This document shows, piece by piece, positions 35,661 to 42,603 of a stretch of DNA of 64,000 nt; position 1 is the stretch's first letter, and every line of letters begins with the position of its first letter. The notes under the pieces were generated by a model. It saw only the letters and a program-made list of their open reading frames with translations, searched no databases and was not told where the DNA came from. Source of the DNA: CAZLFQ01 sp044229535. Lineage in GTDB: Bacteria > Pseudomonadota > Alphaproteobacteria > Rickettsiales > Midichloriaceae. The stretch covers positions 1 through 64,000 of the forward strand of contig JBGASU010000001.1 in the NCBI GenBank assembly GCA_044229535.1, in the 5' to 3' direction. The translations under genes were made by a program, and so were the position numbers.

Positions 35661-37184
35661 ATGTCAGATCTACTACTCGAACTATTTTCAGAAGAAATCC
35701 CTGCGCGAATGCAAGTTGCCGCTGCAGAGCAGTTGCAGACTCAAATTAAGAATAAACTTGAAGCAGAGCTTGCGTTCAATTGTACGGCCGAATGTTGGGT
35801 GACACCACGCAGAGTAGGTATATATATATTAGGCATACCAGCAACACAGAAAGAGAGTATTGAAGGGTTAAGAGGGCCAAAAATTTCTGCTCCAGCACAA
35901 GCTCTGGAAGGGTTTTTAAACAAAAACTCTCTTACCAAAGATCAACTTGAGCAAAGAGGAGAATACTACGTTGCTAATGTAAAAAAAGGTGGTGGTAAAG
36001 TAAGTGATGTTCTTCAAAAATCAATCGAGGAAGTACTGAATAAATTTGTTTGGCCGAAATCAATGAAGTGGGGGGGAAATCAAACTCGTTGGGTTAGACC
36101 ACTGCAAAATATTCTAGCCATATTCGATAGCAATGTTCTAAAAGTGCAGTTTGCTGGTTTAATAGCAAATGATAGTACCTTTGGTCATAGATTCCACTCA
36201 CCAAAAGCTATAAGCGTAAGCAGCTATGACGATTATAAAACCAAACTCGCACAAGCCAGTGTAATGTTACAGACAGAGGATAGAAAAAAATCTATTCTCT
36301 CACAAATCGAAAAAGCTTTAAGTGGTAAAAATTTAAATCTTGTAAAGGATGAAGGACTTTTAGATGAGGTTGCAGGCTTGATTGAAAATCCTTTTGTACT
36401 GCTAGGTTCAATAGAGCAAAAATTTATGGCTTTGCCGCGTGAAGTTATGGTTATTACTCTCAGACATCACCAACGTTACTTTATGCTAGAAGATTCAAAA
36501 GGAAATTTAGCTCCTCACTTCATAATAGTTTCAAATACAACTACAGATGATAATGGCGCGGAGATAATTCATGGTAATGAAAAAGTTCTAAAAGCTCGTT
36601 TATCTGATGCGAGCTTCTTTTATGAACTTGATAAAAAGACTAAGCTTGAAGATTTAGTTCCAGCTTTGAAAAAATTGACTTTTCATGAAAAGCTTGGAAC
36701 TGCACATGATAAAATGCAAAGTGTTTTAAAAATTACGCCTGACGTTGCAAAATTCTTTGGCGTTGATTCAGAAAAATTAAAAAGAGCGATTACACTTTCA
36801 AAAGCTGATTTAGTTTCCAACATGGTTAAGGAATTCCCAGAGCTGCAAGGGGTAATGGGCTATTACTACGCACAACATAATGGCGAAGATAAGTCAGTAG
36901 CACTGGCCATAAAAGAACATTATAAGCCGCAAGGCCCTAGTGATTATACACCATCTGAACCACTAAGCGCTGCTGCTGCCGTATGCGATAAGCTTGATAC
37001 TTTAAATTTAATGTTTTCAATTGATATAAAACCTACTGGTTCTAAAGACCCTTTTGCTTTGAGGCGTGCCGCTAATGGTATCATTAGAATAGTTGGCGAA
37101 GCAAAGTTGCCAGAGTTCTTAACGCTTCCAATAATCCGTGAAGATGTAAAGGAATTTATATTAGAACGCAATGTAAAATCTTAA
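35661..37184 (+). CDS. glyS: Glycyl-tRNA synthetase beta subunit, C-terminally shortened
   Basis: Protein of 507 aa; family members are usually about 660-700 aa. The conserved core is present: LLLELFSEEIPARM, VTPRRVGIYI, MKWGGNQTRWVRP, the HD-type HEKLGTAHDK, and PTGSKDPFALRRAANGI. It stops after REDVKEFILERNVKS, just where the C-terminal anticodon-binding (DALR-like) domain would begin. I see no continuation in another frame before the next gene at 37271, so this looks like a deletion rather than a single frameshift. The alpha subunit glyQ is not in the window. Confidence 0.9.
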   Translation: MSDLLLELFSEEIPARMQVAAAEQLQTQIKNKLEAELAFNCTAECWVTPRRVGIYILGIPATQKESIEGLRGPKISAPAQALEGFLNKNSLTKDQLEQRGEYYVANVKKGGGKVSDVLQKSIEEVLNKFVWPKSMKWGGNQTRWVRPLQNILAIFDSNVLKVQFAGLIANDSTFGHRFHSPKAISVSSYDDYKTKLAQASVMLQTEDRKKSILSQIEKALSGKNLNLVKDEGLLDEVAGLIENPFVLLGSIEQKFMALPREVMVITLRHHQRYFMLEDSKGNLAPHFIIVSNTTTDDNGAEIIHGNEKVLKARLSDASFFYELDKKTKLEDLVPALKKLTFHEKLGTAHDKMQSVLKITPDVAKFFGVDSEKLKRAITLSKADLVSNMVKEFPELQGVMGYYYAQHNGEDKSVALAIKEHYKPQGPSDYTPSEPLSAAAAVCDKLDTLNLMFSIDIKPTGSKDPFALRRAANGIIRIVGEAKLPEFLTLPIIREDVKEFILERNVKS

Positions 37185-37195
37185 CAACCTGAAAT

Positions 37196-37210
37196 TTAAC
37201 AAATATTTAA
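37196..37210 (+). promoter_or_regulatory. CtrA-like box upstream of the glycine-zipper lipoprotein
   Basis: TTAACAAATATTTAA, a TTAA-N7-TTAA site, lies 60 nt before the ATG and directly upstream of the -35 position of the extended -10 promoter at 37231-37239. The same 15-mer recurs at 38821-38835. Confidence 0.5.
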
Positions 37211-37230
37211 CATTTGGAAGCCTGATTTCA

Positions 37231-37239
37231 TGGTATAAT
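37231..37239 (+). promoter_or_regulatory. Extended -10 promoter of the lipoprotein gene
   Basis: TGGTATAAT gives TG-n followed by a perfect TATAAT. The -35 region is poor, which is common for activator-dependent promoters. Confidence 0.5.
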
Positions 37240-37270
37240 TCTCTCTAAGTTAACAAACTGAAAGGGATTT

Positions 37271-37672
37271 ATGTTTAAGAAAGCTGTTTTAACTATTTGT
37301 TTATTATCGCTTACTGCGTGTGGAGCTGGTTCAGGATACCGTCCAATCGTTGATGGCAAGAATGCGAAATATGAATCTGACCTTTCGGCTTGCCAAGGGT
37401 TAGCTGCTCAACGTGAATATATGAATGATGATTCGAAAATAGAGACAGGACTTGCTGCTGGCGCTGGTGCTTTAGGTGGTGCTGCAATTGGAGCAGGAAG
37501 TGGTAATACTGGAGAAGGAGCTATTGCAGGACTTGTTGTTGGTGCGCTGGCTGGAGCGGTTGGAAGTTCAATGAAAGATAAAGAAGAACAAAAATCAATT
37601 GTTATCAATTGCATGAGAGGCCGTGGCCATAAAGTGATTGAAGATAATCCAAGAAAAGCCGGAAGATATTAA
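37271..37672 (+). CDS. Glycine-zipper outer-membrane lipoprotein
   Basis: Protein of 133 aa. A lipoprotein signal peptide ends in the lipobox LTAC with Cys17. Residues about 60-100 form a Gly/Ala-rich glycine-zipper (AAGAGALGGAAIGAG, then IAGLVVGALAGAVGSS), which packs as a membrane hairpin. It resembles the general class of SlyB / rickettsial 17-kDa antigen-like lipoproteins but is not clearly orthologous. A ribosome-binding AAAGGGA precedes the ATG. It has its own promoter, a CtrA-like box and a downstream terminator. Confidence 0.85.
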   Translation: MFKKAVLTICLLSLTACGAGSGYRPIVDGKNAKYESDLSACQGLAAQREYMNDDSKIETGLAAGAGALGGAAIGAGSGNTGEGAIAGLVVGALAGAVGSSMKDKEEQKSIVINCMRGRGHKVIEDNPRKAGRY

Positions 37673-37690
37673 TTAGTATTGATTTTATTT

Positions 37691-37733
37691 TAAAAAAAGT
37701 TGTACTTTGGTATTACATTGTACGACTTTTTTT
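37691..37733 (+). terminator. Terminator of the lipoprotein gene
   Basis: AGTTGTAC (37698-37705) pairs with GTACGACT (37720-37727) with one G-T pair, followed by seven T. The A run before the stem makes it look bidirectional. The next gene's ATG is at 37734, immediately after the T tract. Confidence 0.75.
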
Positions 37734-38276
37734 ATGTCACAAGATTATAAAATTTTATCAGACCAAAAACTAAAAAATGAGGCTTTAGCAGAATCCCTGT
37801 CGACGCTTCCCAGCTATAAAAACGTCTCATTAGAGCAGATAAAGGAAATGTATGCTAAATCTGAAAAGCTAAATTCTAATATGTCTATAGATGAATTTGT
37901 ACAAGAATTTAGTGTTAGACTATCAGAACTTAAAATTTTCCACGATCAGTATATTTCTAATACAAAATCATTCGCCGACATTGCAATTGGGGGGCCAAAG
38001 AATATAAGCGAGGTAGCCTTAATGGAGGCTGCATGCTCTTTACTTAGCCCAGATGAATTTCAAGATGCCATAGTTACAAGAAAAAGTGTATCTGATGTGT
38101 TCTCAATGATAGATAAAAGTAAGGCAAAGAAAATTACAAATGACATAATTTTACAACGTCACGTTCAATTGCAACAAGAGTTACAAAGCCAACAACAACC
38201 CAAAACTGTTTGGCAAGACAAGGTAGCTTCTCAAAAAGGGCTTGATCAACCTAATTTTCCAAGTAGATCCAAGTAA
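37734..38276 (+). CDS. Hypothetical protein, 180 aa
   Basis: Unrecognised soluble, mostly helical protein with a Gln-rich C-terminus (QLQQELQSQQQPK). I use ATG 37734 (MSQDYKILSDQ); the longer TTG start at 37707 would lie inside the terminator hairpin. No ribosome-binding site separates the T tract from the ATG, which is odd. No domain, signal peptide or membrane segment is visible. Function unknown. Confidence 0.6.
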   Translation: MSQDYKILSDQKLKNEALAESLSTLPSYKNVSLEQIKEMYAKSEKLNSNMSIDEFVQEFSVRLSELKIFHDQYISNTKSFADIAIGGPKNISEVALMEAACSLLSPDEFQDAIVTRKSVSDVFSMIDKSKAKKITNDIILQRHVQLQQELQSQQQPKTVWQDKVASQKGLDQPNFPSRSK

Positions 38277-38277
38277 A

Positions 38278-38420
38278 TGGAAACTAGCCAAGACCCGATA
38301 GAATTTGTTGTGGCTGCTTTCTTTCGAATCTGACCCATTGGCAAACCAAATCGCCCCCAGCTAATTTCCGATAGTATTTTGCAAGTTTATTGAGTATATC
38401 GCAAGTCTTTTCTTAAAGAA
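38278..38420 (-). other. Intergenic stretch with an uninterrupted minus-strand frame, possible gene remnant
   Basis: From a TAA near 38407 to a TAG near 38285 the minus strand is open for about 40 codons without ATG. It reads like protein (for example KLAKYYRKLAGGDL and QWVRFERKQ) and is locally richer in G+C than its surroundings. It could be a decayed gene piece, a palindromic-element insertion or chance. Confidence 0.25.
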
Positions 38421-38738
38421 TTAACCTTCGATATAAGAAAGCCAATCACATAATGTGCTAGCAGCATTCACTAAGGCTTCTGAATTTTGATATGCACAAT
38501 AACCTACCGCCCCACAACCAGCTACGATCATTAGAGGTGTTGAATTTTCACATATAAAATCGTATGCAAAACTATATCCAGACTTGATAGCTGGCATCGC
38601 TGAGTTATAGGTTGTATTAAATCCATATTCTCCATATTCAATTATTTGAGAACGAACCCCAGAATATAATTCCTTTATTGCAATACCCGTTATTGCGCTT
38701 GTTATATTTTTCTTTATTGAGCTTGTATCAATAGACAT
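38421..38738 (-). CDS. Hypothetical small membrane protein, 105 aa
   Basis: Unrecognised protein with one hydrophobic segment near residues 70-85 (PLMIVAGCGAVGYCAY) and possible amphipathic N-terminal region. It begins MSIDTSSIKKNITSAITGIA. A CtrA-like box is 83 nt upstream. The neighbour upstream on the same strand is another small hydrophobic protein. A terminator between them (38842-38869) makes separate transcription likely. Confidence 0.6.
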   Translation of the reverse strand: MSIDTSSIKKNITSAITGIAIKELYSGVRSQIIEYGEYGFNTTYNSAMPAIKSGYSFAYDFICENSTPLMIVAGCGAVGYCAYQNSEALVNAASTLCDWLSYIEG

Positions 38739-38820
38739 TTTATCCCCCTAAATTGTATTGAACATCGATTATTATAGCCGATTTTTTAATGCGTATCAAG
38801 TCTTAAGAGGTTGTTTTATA

Positions 38821-38835
38821 TTAAATATTTGTTAA
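38821..38835 (-). promoter_or_regulatory. CtrA-like box upstream of the 105-aa membrane protein
   Basis: The minus strand reads TTAACAAATATTTAA, identical to the 15-mer at 37196-37210. It is 83 nt upstream of the ATG at 38738. Confidence 0.5.
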
Positions 38836-38841
38836 ATTAAA

Positions 38842-38869
38842 GGGTGTCACGAGCGAACCCATGACACCC
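38842..38869 (-). terminator. Terminator of the 148-aa membrane protein gene
   Basis: An 8-bp stem, GGGTGTCA at 38842-38849 with TGACACCC at 38862-38869, has a 12-nt loop. The T tract on the minus strand is short (CTTTAATTT). It lies 16 nt past the stop. Confidence 0.65.
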
Positions 38870-38884
38870 CAACAAGATTAAAAT

Positions 38885-39331
38885 CTATCTCTGCATACCA
38901 ACAACAGCTTCAGATACAATCGCAAAATTACTTCTACTTTGAATAAACCCTGCTGCCAATCCAACTAAGCCTGTAATCATGGCGGAACCAAAATTTAGTC
39001 CTTTAATATAATCACCGCCTACAATTGCTGGAACGGATTGAATTGCTGTCATGCCAAAAGCAACAGCAAGTCCAGCCAAAGCACCGCTGCCAAATACATT
39101 TTGATCTGGAGTACCATTTTTAAGTAGACCAGCAACTCTGTATAGAGCAACAGAAGCTGAGGAACCTATTCCATATCCAACAGAAGCTGCTAGCAATAAC
39201 GGAACTGGAACTATGTCTTTAGCCATTGAAGCAATTGTGACCACTCCTAATAATCCTGCAGCTGTATAAATTTGTGTCTTTGTTAAACCTTGTACTTCTG
39301 CTGGTGGATGTGGTTGATTTCTATCTATCAT
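38885..39331 (-). CDS. Hypothetical multi-pass membrane protein, 148 aa
   Basis: Unrecognised protein with about four hydrophobic segments: near 21-40 (IYTAAGLLGVVTIASMA), 44-66, 83-105 and 113-133, rich in Gly, Ala, Val and Ser. The charged N-terminus MIDRNQPHPPAEVQG is Pro-rich. A strong ribosome-binding AGGAGA precedes the ATG. It could be a small holin-like or structural membrane protein, but nothing identifies it. Confidence 0.65.
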   Translation of the reverse strand: MIDRNQPHPPAEVQGLTKTQIYTAAGLLGVVTIASMAKDIVPVPLLLAASVGYGIGSSASVALYRVAGLLKNGTPDQNVFGSGALAGLAVAFGMTAIQSVPAIVGGDYIKGLNFGSAMITGLVGLAAGFIQSRSNFAIVSEAVVGMQR

Positions 39332-39476
39332 AATAATTATCTCCTTATTTTATATTTTAAAGAACACTAAACAGTATTCAGAACGAATGGGTTTATACTC
39401 CGCGCCACATTATTAATCAATGTTTATTTTTGTAAATCTTAAAATATTTTTGTGCTAACTTCGTCACAAACAATAT

Positions 39477-42053
39477 TTATATATCTAACAGCGCTCTGAC
39501 TTTCTCTAAAGCAGTATCAATACCTTTTATATCCGTTCCACCAGCTTGAGCAAATTCTGGTCTACCGCCACCACTGCCACCAACTTCTTTGGCAGCTTCT
39601 TTAATAATTTCGCCAGCTTTTAATTTACCAGTTAAATCATTTGTCACGAACACTACTAGTGAAACTTTATCGTCATAAACAGAAGATAGTGCGATCACGC
39701 CACTTTTGATTTTATTTCTTAAAGCATCAACCACGCCTTTTAATTCTGATGGCGGAATTCCTTCGAGTTTTTTGCATAAAAATTCTACGCTTCCAACCAT
39801 TTCAGGCTTAACGTCATTTGAAAGAATGCTTTTAAGTCTGAAATCACTGAGATCTTTTTCCAGCTTTTTCTTTTCATCTTGAATTGCTGTAATACGCGTT
39901 AGTAAATCGCCTTCTGCACATTTGAAGATTGCCGCCGCTTTTTTCAGATTCAATTCTTTGGAATTTACATAATCAAGTGCAGCGATACCTGTTAAAGCTT
40001 CAATACGTCTAATTCCAGAAGCGATTGCTTCTTCCGAAACAATTTTAAATAGACCAATATCGCCTGTAGCACTTACGTGGGTACCGCCACAAAGCTCTAA
40101 TGATTCCCCCATGGAAACCACACGAACTTCAGCGCCATACTTCTCACCGAACAATGCCATAGCACCTGCTTCAATCGCTTGCTCAGGGGTTTTGATATCT
40201 GTATTAACTTTGTTATTTGTTATAACCATATTATTCACTTTAGTTTCAACGATAGAAACTTCTTCAGACGTTAGCGCTCTCTGATGAGCAAAGTCAAAGC
40301 GGAGTCTTTCTGGTGCAACTAATGAACCTTTTTGCACGACTGTTTCGCCGAGTGTATCTCTCAACGCTTTATGTAACAAATGAGTCGCCGAGTGATTTGC
40401 ACGAATTTTATTTCTGCGTGCACTATCTACATTTAAGTGAACAGTCTGACCTACTTTTATCTCACCGATTACTTTTGTCTGATGTCCAAAAATTGTGCCA
40501 GCATATTTTTTAGTGTCTAGCACTTCGGAATTTTCTATCATTCCAGTATCACCCATCTGCCCACCAGATTCTCCATAAAATGGTGTCTGGTTAAGTATAA
40601 TAATTGCTTCGGCATTTTTAACAGAATCAACTCTCTTACCATCTTTGATAACTGCTTTAACAATTGCTTCACTGCTTTCCACGTTATAGCCAAGGAATTC
40701 AGTTGCTCCAACATCTTCATATACTTGGAACCAAATTTCATCTGTAGCTTTTTCACCTGAGCCAACCCAAGCAGCGCGAGCTCTTTTTTTCTGCTCTTGC
40801 ATTTCTGCATCAAAGGTTTTTTGGTCTACAGTTATTTCGCGAGCACGCAATATATCGCAGGTTAAATCTAATGGGAAACCATAGGTATCATAAAGTTTGA
40901 ATGCAGTTTTTCCATCAAACACACTTCCAGCTTTAAGGCCTTCCGATGTTGTACCGAGTAATTTCATTCCATTATCTATGGTCTGTCTAAATCTCTCTTC
41001 TTCAATCTTCAATGTTGAAGTAATTACTGCTTCAGCGCGACGAAGTTCAGGATAGGTATCACCCATTTGGCCAATTAATGTCGGCACTAATCTGAATAGA
41101 AGGGGTGTTTTACAACCAATCATGTGGGCATGCCTAATTGCACGTCTTAAAATCCTGCGCAGTACATATCCTCTACCTTCATTTGATGGCATAACACCAT
41201 CGGCAATAAGGAAGCAACCTGAACGCAAGTGATCTGCAATTACGCGATGTGAAGTTAAATGTTTTGTATCGCCAGAAAGATGCATCGATGCATCAATTAT
41301 ATTTTGGAACAAATCAATTTCAAAGTTGTTGAGTTTGCCTTGTAGCACAGATGAAACGCGCTCAAGCCCCATACCTGTGTCAATTGAAGGCTTAGGCAGA
41401 TTTATGCGCTTACCGCCAACTTGATCTTCAAATTGCATGAATACCAAGTTCCAAATTTCAATGTATCTATCACCATCACCTTCTGGAGTCCCCGGCAATC
41501 CACCCCAAACTTTATCACCATGATCATAGAAAATTTCTGAGCATGGGCCACATGGGCCAACATCACCAGCTGACCAGAAGTTATCGTTTGTTGCAATTTT
41601 TATAATTCTATCATCAGAAAAACCTGCAACTTTTTTCCAAAGTTTGAGTGCTTCATCATCATTATGATAAACTGTGACGTATAGTTTTTCCTTATTAATT
41701 CCGAACTCTTTAGTTAAACAATTCCACGCAAGCTCAATAGCGCGATCTTTAAAATAATCACCAAATGAGAAATTCCCAAGCATCTCAAAGAATGTATGGT
41801 GGCGCGCGGTATAGCCAACGTTTTCAAGGTCATTATGTTTTCCGCCAGCACGAACGCATTTTTGCGAGGTTGCGGCAGTTTTATATGGAGGGGTTTCAAC
41901 ACCTGTAAAATAATTTTTAAACTGCACCATGCCAGCAGCAGTAAACATCAGAGTTGGGTCATTATGTGGAACAAGCGGGCTCGAAGGCACGACTGCGTGA
42001 CCATTCTTCTTAAAAAAGTCTAAAAAAGTACTGCGGATTTGATTTACTTGCAT
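39477..42053 (-). CDS. alaS: Alanyl-tRNA synthetase
   Basis: Class II synthetase of 858 aa, full length. The N-terminus MQVNQIRSTFLDFFKKNGH, motif 2 region RHHTFFEMLGNFSFGDYF, the editing-domain zinc ligands in NHSATHLLHKAL and ELCGGTHVSATG, and the C-terminal GGSGGGRPEFAQAGG are all present. It charges tRNA-Ala and edits Ser/Gly mischarging in the cytosol. Confidence 0.98.
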   Translation of the reverse strand: MQVNQIRSTFLDFFKKNGHAVVPSSPLVPHNDPTLMFTAAGMVQFKNYFTGVETPPYKTAATSQKCVRAGGKHNDLENVGYTARHHTFFEMLGNFSFGDYFKDRAIELAWNCLTKEFGINKEKLYVTVYHNDDEALKLWKKVAGFSDDRIIKIATNDNFWSAGDVGPCGPCSEIFYDHGDKVWGGLPGTPEGDGDRYIEIWNLVFMQFEDQVGGKRINLPKPSIDTGMGLERVSSVLQGKLNNFEIDLFQNIIDASMHLSGDTKHLTSHRVIADHLRSGCFLIADGVMPSNEGRGYVLRRILRRAIRHAHMIGCKTPLLFRLVPTLIGQMGDTYPELRRAEAVITSTLKIEEERFRQTIDNGMKLLGTTSEGLKAGSVFDGKTAFKLYDTYGFPLDLTCDILRAREITVDQKTFDAEMQEQKKRARAAWVGSGEKATDEIWFQVYEDVGATEFLGYNVESSEAIVKAVIKDGKRVDSVKNAEAIIILNQTPFYGESGGQMGDTGMIENSEVLDTKKYAGTIFGHQTKVIGEIKVGQTVHLNVDSARRNKIRANHSATHLLHKALRDTLGETVVQKGSLVAPERLRFDFAHQRALTSEEVSIVETKVNNMVITNNKVNTDIKTPEQAIEAGAMALFGEKYGAEVRVVSMGESLELCGGTHVSATGDIGLFKIVSEEAIASGIRRIEALTGIAALDYVNSKELNLKKAAAIFKCAEGDLLTRITAIQDEKKKLEKDLSDFRLKSILSNDVKPEMVGSVEFLCKKLEGIPPSELKGVVDALRNKIKSGVIALSSVYDDKVSLVVFVTNDLTGKLKAGEIIKEAAKEVGGSGGGRPEFAQAGGTDIKGIDTALEKVRALLDI

Positions 42054-42103
42054 ATGGTTAAGGTGATTATTTGCAGATAATCTAGATCATAATTAATATT
42101 TTT

Positions 42104-42418
42104 TCAATCTATAAGCTCCGAGCGCCCGCTCTCTATTCTTTTGAAGCTCTCATACACCTTAATTGGGTTTAGACATGCTATCTCGCACATGTTCATAAAA
42201 GCTGGATTATCTAATCTTACAAAAGCTTTGGCATATTTTTTTAATCTAATGCTTGTGGCTTTTTTAGAATTTGAAAAAGCATCAACAAAAAGTTGGTTTA
42301 TACCAGCTTGCCACAATCTTCTTAGCCTACTAATCTCGTCCTCCGCTGTTGATTTGCTAATTTCATGAATAGGTATGTTAAAGTAATCGTCTGAACTTAT
42401 CGGCATATCACCCCCCAA
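42104..42418 (-). CDS. Hypothetical protein, 104 aa
   Basis: Unrecognised small basic protein. The C-terminal segment DNPAFMNMCEIACLNPIKVYESF resembles a short pattern (xxFxxVCxLAxxxPxxV) seen in small alphaproteobacterial proteins with helix-turn-helix-like ends, but I cannot assign the family. Start may be ATG 42418 or the internal ATG at 42406 (MPISSD). A TATAAT on the opposite strand near 42450 is not clearly its promoter. Confidence 0.55.
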   Translation of the reverse strand: MGGDMPISSDDYFNIPIHEISKSTAEDEISRLRRLWQAGINQLFVDAFSNSKKATSIRLKKYAKAFVRLDNPAFMNMCEIACLNPIKVYESFKRIESGRSELID

Positions 42419-42539
42419 GATTGATCTTGGAAAGGGAATATATAGTATAATTCTGAAACTTACAAGTCCTTTTGTAATAAATTCTTAATATTTATGTATT
42501 GCAGTGCAAAAACACACAATTACAAAAATATTTCCAAAA

Positions 42540-42554
42540 TTAACCAAAAATTAA
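42540..42554 (+). promoter_or_regulatory. CtrA-like box upstream of the 1126-aa protein
   Basis: TTAACCAAAAATTAA followed by CC, so both half-sites read TTAACC. It is 49 nt before the ATG; an extended -10 TGGTAGAAT lies at 42578-42586. Confidence 0.55.
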
Positions 42555-42603
42555 CCTCTCATAGGTAAACTGATATTTGGTAGAATTTAATTATGGCTGC
42601 TAT

